Below, piece by piece: positions 1 through 8,396 of a stretch of DNA of 64,000 nt. The notes beneath the pieces were generated by a model. The model made no database searches and had not been told where the DNA came from. It saw only the letters and a program-made list of their open reading frames with translations. How positions within the stretch are numbered: position 1 is the stretch's first letter; each line of letters begins with the position of its first letter. Origin of the DNA: Lewinella sp. W8 (GTDB lineage Bacteria > Bacteroidota > Bacteroidia > Chitinophagales > Saprospiraceae); the NCBI RefSeq assembly GCF_004375085.3, contig NZ_SNAQ03000004.1:186001-250000 (forward strand), in the 5' to 3' direction. A program made the translations under genes and the position numbers.

Positions 1-1528
1 ACTGTTTGACCACCTTGTGCGTCACCGTGCGATGCTGGTCCGTTAGGGCGACGTAGTAAAGGCCAGCAGGGTAAGTGGACAAATCAAAGGATTGATGGCC
101 CGTCAGAAGGTCTTTTCGTAAGACCTGCCCCCGCCCATTGTGGAGCGTAAGGGTCACCGGGTGCAGAAATGCCGGAGTAGCTCGAATCAGCAGCTGGTCC
201 CGCACCGGATTCGGAAATAGGGAAATCTCGTGGTTGGGAAAAATCGCGCTCACTGCATTGGGGCGGGTGATGCCACAGTCGGCATCATCGCCAACGCAGT
301 AGTTGGCTACGTAAGCCCGGATAATCGGACTTTCACAATCTGCGTCAAGGTTTACAACCCCGGCAAAGCGGCCCCTCAACCTTCCGATACCGGATACCAT
401 TACATCTCGGTTGATCACCTGGTATTTTCTCAAAGCACCACCATATTCCACCCAACGAACCAGGTCAATTCCACCGGTATTACACCGTGAATCGAACGGC
501 AATGAATCTCCTGCTGCCAGGGTAAAGTCATAAAGGAGAATCTCACCGGGATAAGCCGTCGCGAAATCCGGATCAATCAGTCGGGCATACACCCGTTGCC
601 TCAGCGTATCGTCCCGTAGTAAAGCCCATAACTTCGTCGGTCCGGAAGTGGAATAGGGCGGCACATCATTTGGGTACGGATAATCTGGATTGACCGGTAA
701 ATATTGGCGGCGGAATAACTTTTTGTACATATTTCCTTCCACCATAGTATCTCCCCGGATGCTCATAATCCGATGTCCCGTCAATAGGCCCTCCGGTTGA
801 TTATCCCAGACTACCCAATTCGCATTCTCCACGGCCAGGGGCTGATAGGGTGTTGCTTCGGGTATCACCACGTTAATGTTACAGTCCGATAATTCTCCCA
901 CGCAGTAATCGAGCACCAAAGTGACACCATCTTGGGTACGATAACGAAGCCCCCCGGATTGTGGACCATAGTTCAATGACCCAACACCCTCAATGTATTC
1001 ACGGTCTCCCTCAATAACCCTGCGGATTTGTCCCCAACGCTCTTCTTCGGTAATGGAGTAAATCTCAATCGGAGACGCTTCCGGCTTGAAGAATGCCCCC
1101 TGCATAATATCTCCCTCCACCAAAGAATAATCATGTAGCAGGGTGTCCGAGGAAAACGTGTCGGCCAGGGTCCAATATCTGCCCAACACCCTTTTTCCTG
1201 CCACATCGTCCCACAGCAACGCTACCAGTTTTCTTTCCTGCGCGACGTAATAGGGCGGTGCGGGAGAATCCGTATCGAAGATATTCCACCAGTCGTGGTA
1301 CATCCGGTAACGGTAGAGTTTTTTGTAGGTATAATTACCGACTACCGTATCTCCCTCCAGGCGTTGGACGAAACCGTAGTTTTCGGAACCGCTGGCCCGG
1401 GTGTTGATTTGCACCCAATTAGCCCCCTCCAGAGCCGTCGGTGCGTACGCTATTTGTCCCTTAGCCGGGATGGTCAGGCACCCCAACAACAATGTGGAGT
1501 AGAGAATTTTGAATAAACGGGTAAGCAT
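1..1528 (-). CDS. Secreted T9SS cargo protein with internal duplication (3' end cut by window edge)
   Basis: The reading frame is open from an ATG to the window edge (about 509 codons). It starts with a signal peptide (MLTRLFKILYSTLLLG...AKGQ). The C-terminus, about residues 430-509, is a typical type IX secretion sorting domain: ISLFPNPVRDQLLI, then LSTYPAGLYYVAL, then a basic tail ending KVVKQ at the edge, so only a few bases are missing. The body holds two copies of one module, ALEGANWVQ...GDTVVGNYTYKKLYR near the N-terminus and AVENANWVV...GDTMVEGNMYKKLFR about 200 residues later. The module belongs to no family I recognise. The protein should cross the outer membrane through T9SS and be surface-attached or released; its substrate is unknown. 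The domain call is firm, the function is not. Confidence 0.8.
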   Translation of the reverse strand, partial: MLTRLFKILYSTLLLGCLTIPAKGQIAYAPTALEGANWVQINTRASGSENYGFVQRLEGDTVVGNYTYKKLYRYRMYHDWWNIFDTDSPAPPYYVAQERKLVALLWDDVAGKRVLGRYWTLADTFSSDTLLHDYSLVEGDIMQGAFFKPEASPIEIYSITEEERWGQIRRVIEGDREYIEGVGSLNYGPQSGGLRYRTQDGVTLVLDYCVGELSDCNINVVIPEATPYQPLAVENANWVVWDNQPEGLLTGHRIMSIRGDTMVEGNMYKKLFRRQYLPVNPDYPYPNDVPPYSTSGPTKLWALLRDDTLRQRVYARLIDPDFATAYPGEILLYDFTLAAGDSLPFDSRCNTGGIDLVRWVEYGGALRKYQVINRDVMVSGIGRLRGRFAGVVNLDADCESPIIRAYVANYCVGDDADCGITRPNAVSAIFPNHEISLFPNPVRDQLLIRATPAFLHPVTLTLHNGRGQVLRKDLLTGHQSFDLSTYPAGLYYVALTDQHRTVTHKVVKQ

Positions 1529-1835
1529 AGGAAGCGGGTGTTTCTACTGTCCCCGTAAGATAAAGGCTCCCAAAGGTTCTTTTTGTCCGGTTTCAAACAT
1601 CCCGCTGATTAGGGGGGGAGGAAGGCAATCAGGCATCAATAATCAAACTCCGACAACCGCCTTTTGAAGATTGCAAGGGCAGTGCTAAAAAATTGAGGAC
1701 AAAAGTTGGTCGCCCTCCCCTTAGTTGCCAGGACAAGCATTTGTCTGAATTCAGGCATCCCCGCCAAAAATTCTGAGAATGCCCCTAATTTTAGAGACCC
1801 TCCCTATTTGTTACACCTCCTAGCGTACACCACCG
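1529..1835. other. Intergenic spacer between divergent genes
   Basis: This 307-base spacer separates two divergently transcribed genes and must carry both promoters. I see no repeat-family hairpin in it and no perfect TAnnTTTG box. Confidence 0.4.
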
Positions 1836-2495
1836 ATGAAAACCTATACCAGTTATTTCCTTTCCCTCGCTTTTCTTCTGATCCTTTTTGCCCCCTCCTG
1901 CGCCCCCGTTTTTTCGGACCTGCAAAGCGCCCGTACCGTAGGCCAGGGCAACCACGAGCTCACCCCCAGCTACTCTTCCGTTTCCGCCTCCAATGACGGA
2001 GAAACCCAGGGCGTGCAAAATCACCTCGGTCTGCAGTATGCCCTCGGCCTGTCCGACAAGGTGGATCTCCGGCTCCGCTACGAGTACATCTGGGCGAAGG
2101 GAGACGACAGTTTTGAAAATGGTGTCCACGTGCTCGCCGCCGGGCCTAAATTCAGCCTCGTCAAAGATCGGGTCGCCTTCTTTCTTCCCGTGGGAAAACC
2201 CTTTGGAGAAGATGTGGAAGATGCGCCCTGGCAAATCCACCCCACGGTACTGCTCACCGCGCCGCTGGTTCCCCAGAAGTTTGACCTTACCCTGGGAACG
2301 AAATACATTATCGTTCTCGAAGAAGGCGTGGACGGCCTACTGGCCTTTAACCTGGGGGCTGCCATCAGTAGTGACGTCACGAAGTGGGCCATCCGGCCAG
2401 AATATGGCCGGCTCTACAACCCCGGTGAAATGGGTAGTTTCGGTCAGTTCAGCATTGGTTTTACCAAGGCCTTCGGTCAGGGCAGCAAGAAATGA
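1836..2495 (+). CDS. Putative outer-membrane lipoprotein, beta-rich
   Basis: This 219-residue protein begins with a lipoprotein signal peptide whose lipobox is LFAPSC, with the modified cysteine at about residue 22. The rest alternates short hydrophobic and polar stretches typical of small outer-membrane beta-barrels (KVDLRLRYEYIW, LDLTLGTKYIIVL-like strands) and ends in FSIGFTKAFGQGSKK. It resembles the many uncharacterised lipidated barrel-like proteins of Bacteroidota, but I cannot name a family. It stands alone, divergent from the T9SS gene and convergent with the sulfotransferase gene, with a palindromic repeat in the convergent gap. Confidence 0.65.
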   Translation: MKTYTSYFLSLAFLLILFAPSCAPVFSDLQSARTVGQGNHELTPSYSSVSASNDGETQGVQNHLGLQYALGLSDKVDLRLRYEYIWAKGDDSFENGVHVLAAGPKFSLVKDRVAFFLPVGKPFGEDVEDAPWQIHPTVLLTAPLVPQKFDLTLGTKYIIVLEEGVDGLLAFNLGAAISSDVTKWAIRPEYGRLYNPGEMGSFGQFSIGFTKAFGQGSKK

Positions 2496-2511
2496 TGCCC
2501 GCGAGTACTAC

Positions 2512-2668
2512 TTATTGTAGGCTGTTCCGTGAATTAACCCTTTGGCCATCAAGTTATTGAATTTACTAGTAGCGGCAAGGCATGCCTTGCCGCTACCATT
2601 TGCCCCTCTGAACTGCCGCGATTCCGCAGGAATCGCTGATGAAACCTCACTGAACAGCCTACTACTTA
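2512..2668. repeat. MITE-like palindromic element, family 1 copy 1
   Basis: The element lies between two convergent genes. At 2569-2596 there is a perfect 28-base palindrome: left arm GTAGCGGC, core AAGGCATGCCTT, matching right arm. At 2618-2636 a second palindrome reads GCGATTCC...GGAATCGC. The edges carry inverted TAGGCTGTTC motifs (about 2518-2527 and 2651-2662), giving terminal inverted repeats. Five more copies of the two-palindrome core occur in the window. It may act as a bidirectional terminator for the convergent genes. Confidence 0.7.
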
Positions 2669-3354
2669 ATGGTAAGCTTCCCGCCGCCACTCAGCATTTT
2701 GCCCAACTGGGCCTGAAAGTCGGCGCGCTTGTTTTTGAAGGGAAAGTCTTCTTCCGGAACGGGGACGCCCAAAAATGCGCAGAGGGGCTCCCACCCCTGG
2801 CTGACCTCCCATTCGAGCAACTGACCGGCCGGCACCTCCCGTCGGACCCGTTCGCAGTGGTCCAGATAGGTAGCGATGGTCTTTTCGCGGTTCAGGAAAT
2901 CTCCGCCGTAGTGGCGGTTGAGCAGGTATACCTCCACCAACGCCAGGGTCTTCGCGATGCCCAGAAAGCGCGGATTGTCCTTCCCCTTCTCGGCGAGCAT
3001 GGCCTTGGCCTCTGCGGTTTTGGGCACCGTGGGGTACACGGTTTTCATCATGCTTTCGTACCAGGATGCGGGATCGCGGTAATTGAGAATAACTTTCAGG
3101 TCGGGGTACTGGTTCAGGAGAGGTTTGTACTGGAAACAACCGGGAAAATCGGTGCTGCTCCGGTAACCGTCAAAGAGCGCGTCAAAATCGGTCGTTCCCG
3201 TTTCGTAGAGCTCAATCCAGTAATCGACGAGATGAGGCTGGTTGAACAGCTCGTCCATGTGCATACAACCGCCGAAACCGAGAGTATTCAGGGCGGCTTT
3301 CAGGGAGGAGGTGCCGGTGCGCGGGACACCGACGGCAAGGATTTCCAGGGCCAT
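2662..3354 (-). CDS. Sulfotransferase family protein (PAPS-type fold)
   Basis: The protein starts MALEILAVGVPRTGTSSLK, which is the 5'-phosphosulfate-binding P-loop of cytosolic-type sulfotransferases (PRTGTSS), followed by CMHMDEL and a RDPASWYESM segment matching the 3'-phosphate loop. At 230 residues and with this layout it fits the Sulfotransfer_4-type family. An upstream in-frame start at 3492 exists but reads through the end of the previous gene, so the ATG 7 bases after that gene's stop is preferred. It is probably co-transcribed with the arylsulfotransferase gene before it. It should move sulfate from PAPS to an unknown acceptor in the cytoplasm. Confidence 0.75.
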   Translation of the reverse strand: MALEILAVGVPRTGTSSLKAALNTLGFGGCMHMDELFNQPHLVDYWIELYETGTTDFDALFDGYRSSTDFPGCFQYKPLLNQYPDLKVILNYRDPASWYESMMKTVYPTVPKTAEAKAMLAEKGKDNPRFLGIAKTLALVEVYLLNRHYGGDFLNREKTIATYLDHCERVRREVPAGQLLEWEVSQGWEPLCAFLGVPVPEEDFPFKNKRADFQAQLGKMLSGGGKLTIK

Positions 3355-3361
3355 AGGTAGT

Positions 3362-4948
3362 TTATTTTTTTGCGGTGGGCGGAATAAGGTCGTAGCGTTC
3401 TCCGCGGAAGACCAGGTCAAACTGCGCCCAATCTGCCTCCCCGGATCCCAGCGCATCCTTAAAGAAAATATTCGCCTCGAAGACGACTTCATTATCGGGA
3501 TAGGTCACCTCCACCATTTTGGCGTGGGGAGGTAGGGAGCCCTTCCGTACGTTCCCGGAAGTAATCAACCGATTGCCGGTTACGGGCAGGTCATCCACGT
3601 CGCTGGTGATGGGGGAATACATTTCCAGGCCCCGTTGCTTTCCGTACTCCCAGACTTGGGTAACGGTTCCGCGGGCGGCGTCGATTTGGTATTCCACGGC
3701 GCGGGAATAGCTGGGGTCCGGCTGGTAATTCCGGCGCAATCCGTTATCGAAGAGCAGCAGGTTACCGTTCGGGAGGACATTGAGGGCGTGCTGGCCCATG
3801 GGCCAGTCGAAATCTTCGGCAGATTCGACGCCCTGCTGGACTGCAGGAGGATAAAGGTTGCCGTTGGCATCCACCGCCCGCAGCAGGTATTCGGAGGTCG
3901 TTAGCCCCTTGCCGTCCAGGCCGGCCTTATCCCAGGCTACCAGTGGGGCAAAAATCCACTGAAGCTGGTTATCCTGATTGACTTTGACGACCCCCTGGTT
4001 GCGGCCGGAGACCAGGATGCCATTATCGGCCGGATCAACGGTAATGGAGTTTACGTGAAACCAGTCCGTGGCGGGGTTCATTCCGTAATCCCCGGGGAAG
4101 ATGGAACGGTCCACGTCGAGTACTTCGCGCATGTCCCAGTCCCTGACCGTACGGTTATTTTTTCGGTCCCAAAGCACCACGTGATCGAAACGGGTAGGAA
4201 CTTCCTGGCCGTCCCGGATGACGTAGCTGTCCTTTTTAGACCCTCCCATTAACAACTGATCATTGGGCATTTCGAGGACTTCGTGATTGCCCGCATTCCC
4301 CCACATCTGTTCCTGGCGGATGGTCTTGCCCAGGTCATCGACCTCCAGAATGTCGATCCAGTTCAGGTAAAGCCAGTTGCCGTTGCTCAGGCGATGAGTG
4401 GTGTAGGTGATTTGTCCGTTTTCGCTCATGTCCATGAACCAGCGGACGGTGCCCCGGTCATCGAAGAGCACCGTATACGGCAGGAATTTGCCGTCGTTGG
4501 CAATGAGCAAATCCATGAGGTGAAAACCACTCTCCATCCGCTCACGATTCACCACCGTGACGTCCACTTCGGGGAAGGTGGCCGGCAGGGGTTGCGTGGT
4601 GAGATTTGTCGTTCCGGTATAGACGGTGCCCGATTCGGTGGTCAGGGTAATTTCTACGGGATTGTCCTGTCCGGGATAGAGCCCGAGTACCGGGACGGAG
4701 TGATTCTTTGCCGGGCGGGGGAATTCCCGGGTTACCGGGATGTCTCCGGGCACGGTAATCGATACCCAGCAGGGCTCTTCGGTGCGGAAAGTCAGTTCTG
4801 CTCCCAGCGGAACTCTTCCGTAGGGATTGACCACCGCGTCAATGGGACCAAGTAACACCTCATCAATGGAGCGAGGGTCCTGGTTGCAACCAACCAGAAA
4901 AAGAAAGCATAGGGTGTAAATGGTTAACCCCTTAAGGGTTTGTTTCAT
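3362..4948 (-). CDS. Arylsulfotransferase (ASST) family lipoprotein
   Basis: This 528-residue protein has a lipoprotein signal peptide with lipobox FLFLVGC. An N-terminal beta-sandwich (to about residue 120) precedes a beta-propeller-like body with repeats typical of the ASST family, for example GQHALNVLPNGNLLLFDNG and HVNSITVDPADNGILVSG, each with the aromatic/Asn-Gly turns of that fold. Known ASST enzymes move sulfate between phenolic donors and acceptors in the periplasm without PAPS, via a catalytic histidine. The neighbouring cytosolic-type sulfotransferase suggests a shared sulfation theme. The family call is good; the substrate is unknown and non-enzymatic ASST-fold members exist. Confidence 0.75.
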   Translation of the reverse strand: MKQTLKGLTIYTLCFLFLVGCNQDPRSIDEVLLGPIDAVVNPYGRVPLGAELTFRTEEPCWVSITVPGDIPVTREFPRPAKNHSVPVLGLYPGQDNPVEITLTTESGTVYTGTTNLTTQPLPATFPEVDVTVVNRERMESGFHLMDLLIANDGKFLPYTVLFDDRGTVRWFMDMSENGQITYTTHRLSNGNWLYLNWIDILEVDDLGKTIRQEQMWGNAGNHEVLEMPNDQLLMGGSKKDSYVIRDGQEVPTRFDHVVLWDRKNNRTVRDWDMREVLDVDRSIFPGDYGMNPATDWFHVNSITVDPADNGILVSGRNQGVVKVNQDNQLQWIFAPLVAWDKAGLDGKGLTTSEYLLRAVDANGNLYPPAVQQGVESAEDFDWPMGQHALNVLPNGNLLLFDNGLRRNYQPDPSYSRAVEYQIDAARGTVTQVWEYGKQRGLEMYSPITSDVDDLPVTGNRLITSGNVRKGSLPPHAKMVEVTYPDNEVVFEANIFFKDALGSGEADWAQFDLVFRGERYDLIPPTAKK

Positions 4949-5041
4949 TTGGCATGATTGGGCACGTGACTAAAAACTTCGGAAAATGTCAGGGTAAGTC
5001 AGCGGGCAGGTTTGGTAATGTGGGGGGGGATCAGCAAACTA

Positions 5042-5049
5042 CAAAGCTA
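5042..5049 (-). promoter_or_regulatory. Candidate -7 box for the ASST operon
   Basis: On the minus strand the sequence reads TAGCTTTG, a perfect match to the Bacteroidota -7 consensus TAnnTTTG, about 93 bases upstream of the ASST start. No convincing -33 TTTG lies at 19-21 bases, so this is a modest call. Confidence 0.35.
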
Positions 5050-5180
5050 GAACGGCGACGGTCAGGCTTTCGCCGCCTCGCAGACAAAAAGCTACTTGTT
5101 TACGGACATTTTTTTTGCCCCAAAAACCGGCATACCGAAAAGCAGCAGGCTCCCGGTTCCTGGCACCTGCGGTGATCGCA

Positions 5181-5216
5181 AAAAGGGCCGAACACCTAAG
5201 TGTCCGGCCCAAAAAG
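5181..5216. terminator. Bidirectional intrinsic terminator
   Basis: An 11-bp stem with one mismatch (GGGCCG...GGCCC, loop TAAG side) is bounded by AAAAA on the left and AAAAAG on the right. On the minus strand it reads as a stem followed by CCCTTTTTGC. It closes the small-protein/GLPGLI/barrel cassette, 57 bases after the last stop codon. Confidence 0.75.
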
Positions 5217-5272
5217 ATTATTGGCTAATCTACTATCGATTCGGAGCCCGAAGGCTCGGCAATGTGAGTGGC

Positions 5273-5494
5273 TTACTCTTCAATGAGCGAGCGGGCCAGG
5301 CGAGCGGCCTTGGCGCAGGTGGAGGCCGTTACCGTCACGTCGTCGCCATCAACCTGAACGGTTACGGAACAATCAGCGGTCAGATCAGCAGGTACCGCGG
5401 GCATTACTTCGCCGCCGGCCATGGCGTTATTGGCGATGGCAAAAATTGCCACGAGAGAAAGAGAGAAAGAAAGGATAATGGATTTGAACTTCAT
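5273..5494 (-). CDS. Small secreted two-cysteine protein (cassette paralogue 1)
   Basis: This 73-residue protein has a clear signal peptide (MKFKSIILSFSLSLVAIFA...NAMA). The mature part of about 47 residues ends with the block ADCSVTVQVDGDDVTVTAS then TCAKAARLARSLIEE. The same block, cysteine then beta-hairpin then cysteine then a short charged helix, recurs in the genes at 9544-9828 (both cysteines kept) and 9181-9444 (both cysteines replaced), so the three are paralogues. It is the last gene before a strong terminator. I do not recognise the family. The two cysteines could form a disulfide in the periplasm or outside the cell. Confidence 0.75.
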   Translation of the reverse strand: MKFKSIILSFSLSLVAIFAIANNAMAGGEVMPAVPADLTADCSVTVQVDGDDVTVTASTCAKAARLARSLIEE

Positions 5495-5527
5495 GATATT
5501 AAATATTTATAATTAGTGATATATTTA

Positions 5528-8215
5528 TTAGAAAGACCACCGAACTCCCCCCATGAAGGTGCGCGGACGCAGGACGAAACTGCGCTGAGAGATTTGGTAG
5601 CTGTTTACGAGGTTTTGGAAGAATTCTCCCTGGTTGAGGAGATTCAGGCCGTCGACGTGAAGCTTTAAGCGATCACTGATCGGGCAACGGAATTTGAAGG
5701 AAAGCAGCTGCACGTCCGTGGCTTGCCCGCCCTGTTCCCAGATGAATCCGCTGGCCCTCAGCGCCAGGCTGGTCTGCTTGGCCAGCTGAAGGGTCATGGT
5801 AGAGTTATAGGTATAGGTGTAGTGGCCATTGCGCCCCAGTTCCGGACCTCCAATCTGACTATTTTCCGCCGAACGGTATCCCAGGGTTACCGAGAATTTC
5901 AGCCAATCGGTTACGGTACTCAGATAGCGGAGGTCTCCGGCAAATATCTGATAGCGGTTTAGCGTAAGTTCCTGGTTCAGGTTGAGTTGGTTGTCGAACC
6001 GGATCAACTTGAATTTCACCTCCACGGAGCCCTTGATCAGTTGAATGTACTTACTGATGCCGCCCCGGAGTTGCAATGAACTGGAGGGGAATCCGGCTTC
6101 CAGTTGCTGCAGGGTAAACAAGGGTTCAACGGAAAGCGACCGCTGAAGGCCGTTGGGAATGCGCGTCCGTTGCAGGCCTACGTAGTAGGATAATTGACGG
6201 AAGGTATTGTTGTAATTGTAGCGCAACCCAAAGCTGCTGGTTTTTTGCAGGTACAGCGTATCCAGTCCCGTCATCAGGGTTTGGTAATCGGACAGGTAGG
6301 GTACCGATACCAACTGGTTCACGCCCGGTAGTTCCTGCTTCAGCTCTGCGCTTGCGCTGATCCGACTGCGGGACGAGATTTCGTATTCTGCCTGAGCGTA
6401 GGGAAGGAAGAGCAGGTTGCGGAAATTACGGTCCCCTCCGTTTTCTCCCTGGGTGTACCACAGGTTGGACATGGAGATGGCCAGGCCGCCGTTCGTTTCC
6501 AGTTTTCCGAACGTACGGGAGACGGTGCTTTCCAGGTACGTTTCGTCAAACTTGTAGTGCAGGTCATTGGCGTTCTGCGGAAGGGCGTCGGTGGGTTCTT
6601 CGGCCAGGGAAGTGAGCAGCGTATTGACGTCCCCTCCGGTGATGCGATGTCCGATCGTACCGTTGAGGAACCATCCTTTATAATTGTAGAGGACTTCCAC
6701 GTGAGGATCAATTCCGCGGGTCGATTCGGCGGCCTGCTGACGCAGGCCAAGCGCGGCCTGGGGGAACAGGCTCTGATACCGGTCACTTTCGTAGTCCGCC
6801 ACCTGGTCATTGGTGTTCAGGTTACCGGTCAGGATGAACCGAAAGGCGAGCAGGTCGGTGGCCCGCAGGGTATACCGAAGGTCTCCCTGGAGCGCGACGG
6901 GCGTCCCCTCCAGGGAGGTGCCCAGGGCGTTTACCCGCTCCGCGGTTTGGGAGCTCAACTCCGCCGAAAGATCCGATCTGCTCAGCATGGCGTTGAGGTC
7001 CAGGTCCAGGCGACTCTTCTTCCCCAACACGATTTTACTTTCGTTATCGATCCACGCACTGCCCAGGGATTCACGGTAGAGCTTGAAGTTATCCACGGTA
7101 ACGGGGAAATTCTGGTTAAAGAAATTCAGCCGTTCCAGGTTATCCAGCCGGAATAAATTGTTATCCAGGGAGAATATCGTCCGGCTCTTCACCTTTTTGC
7201 TGGGATTAAAGAGCAGCGAGCCGGCGGTGGCGTACACCTCGTTCTGCAGATACTCCTGAGAGCCGATTGACTTGGGACGGCTACCACGAGGAGAAGACAG
7301 AAGCCCCGTCCGCTGACCAGAAAAGGCGCTGATGTTTCCATCCATCTGGTAGGCGAGATCGAGTCCGCTGGTCGGTTCAAATCCGGCCGTGTTGTTTTGG
7401 GCGAAGAGAATCGACTTTGTTTTACCGGACAGCATGAAGAGGTTGGCGTCGTTCATGGAGACGTCCGGCGTGCCGTGGATCAGGGTAAGCTCGCCGAAGA
7501 TCAGTTTCTTTCTGGAGTCTTCCAGATTGAGGTTCAGCACCAGTTCCTCGTCATTACTCAGGTCTCCCGTCAGGTCATCTTCCTTGAAATTACTGATGAC
7601 GTCTACCCGGTCAATGAAGCCGGCATTAATGTTTTGGGTGGCCAGTCGGTAATTCGACCCGAAGGCATCTTCGCCGTCGATCAGTACCCGGTCGATGGAT
7701 TTTCCCTGGACGCTGATTTGTCCCTTCTCGTCTACTTCTACCCCGGGAAGCTTTTTCAGCATGTCTTCCACTTTTTCTTCGGTCCCGTCCGTAAAAGAAT
7801 CCGTATCGTAGATGAGGGTATCCTGTTTCATGGCCAGGGGCAGCGCCTCGGCTGAAATCACAATTTCTTCAATTTCAATGGCCGCATTTTTCAGGACGAT
7901 CTTTTTGGAGACTCCTGGCGTCCATAATGGCAGGGTATAATTTGCGTAGCCAAACATCCTGATTTCGATGTTCATGGATTCCGCGGGCTCCTCGGGTACT
8001 TCAATGGAAAAATTTCCGTCTAAATCCGCAAGGGAATATCCCTTGATGGCGTCTCCCTGCTTTAGGATGACTTGTGCGGAGGCCAGTAGGGTTCCTTCTT
8101 CATCCTGCACGATTCCAGTCAGCGCTTGTTGCGCAAAAACACTTCCGGCGAAAAAGCTAAAAACTAATATAAGAGAGCAGCTAACTAAATTGAATTGTTT
8201 ATTTCGAGGCCACAT
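5528..8215 (-). CDS. TonB-receptor-like outer-membrane beta-barrel with carboxypeptidase-regulatory domain
   Basis: The 895-residue protein has a signal peptide ending VFAQQ, then a carboxypeptidase-D regulatory-like domain (about residues 30-110: LTGIVQDEEGTLLASAQVIL, DLDGNFSIEVP). Next comes a plug-like domain (about 120-240) with DMLKKLPGVEVDEKG and SVQGKSIDRVLIDGEDAFG, and then a long barrel ending RTFMGGVRWSF with the usual terminal Phe. No TonB box is obvious, as is common in this outer-membrane beta-barrel group often found next to GLPGLI genes. The start at MWPRNKQF is preferred over one 30 codons upstream because it begins the signal peptide. It probably exports, imports or binds the cassette's small products; that is inference. 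Confidence 0.8.
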   Translation of the reverse strand: MWPRNKQFNLVSCSLILVFSFFAGSVFAQQALTGIVQDEEGTLLASAQVILKQGDAIKGYSLADLDGNFSIEVPEEPAESMNIEIRMFGYANYTLPLWTPGVSKKIVLKNAAIEIEEIVISAEALPLAMKQDTLIYDTDSFTDGTEEKVEDMLKKLPGVEVDEKGQISVQGKSIDRVLIDGEDAFGSNYRLATQNINAGFIDRVDVISNFKEDDLTGDLSNDEELVLNLNLEDSRKKLIFGELTLIHGTPDVSMNDANLFMLSGKTKSILFAQNNTAGFEPTSGLDLAYQMDGNISAFSGQRTGLLSSPRGSRPKSIGSQEYLQNEVYATAGSLLFNPSKKVKSRTIFSLDNNLFRLDNLERLNFFNQNFPVTVDNFKLYRESLGSAWIDNESKIVLGKKSRLDLDLNAMLSRSDLSAELSSQTAERVNALGTSLEGTPVALQGDLRYTLRATDLLAFRFILTGNLNTNDQVADYESDRYQSLFPQAALGLRQQAAESTRGIDPHVEVLYNYKGWFLNGTIGHRITGGDVNTLLTSLAEEPTDALPQNANDLHYKFDETYLESTVSRTFGKLETNGGLAISMSNLWYTQGENGGDRNFRNLLFLPYAQAEYEISSRSRISASAELKQELPGVNQLVSVPYLSDYQTLMTGLDTLYLQKTSSFGLRYNYNNTFRQLSYYVGLQRTRIPNGLQRSLSVEPLFTLQQLEAGFPSSSLQLRGGISKYIQLIKGSVEVKFKLIRFDNQLNLNQELTLNRYQIFAGDLRYLSTVTDWLKFSVTLGYRSAENSQIGGPELGRNGHYTYTYNSTMTLQLAKQTSLALRASGFIWEQGGQATDVQLLSFKFRCPISDRLKLHVDGLNLLNQGEFFQNLVNSYQISQRSFVLRPRTFMGGVRWSF

Positions 8216-8236
8216 GATATGTTCTTTGTGGCTCCC

Positions 8237-8275
8237 AGCGAGGGTTGTCCTTTTGTCCATTGACAACCCTCGCTG
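8237..8275. promoter_or_regulatory. Perfect 14-bp hairpin in the leader of the barrel gene
   Basis: CAGCGAGGGTTGTC pairs perfectly with GACAACCCTCGCTG around a 12-base loop. It lies 22 bases upstream of the chosen start of the barrel gene. There is no T-run behind it on the minus strand, so it looks more like a leader structure or RNA-processing site than a terminator. It could set different expression levels for the GLPGLI gene and the barrel gene. Confidence 0.5.
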
Positions 8276-8396
8276 TTCAGCCGGTTTATATACTATCCGG
8301 TTCATTATTACGCACCGAAAGAATTGGATATTTATCTATTAAAATCTACTCATTAGGTTACTGATGATACCATCAGGTAAGGATCGTACTATTTGA

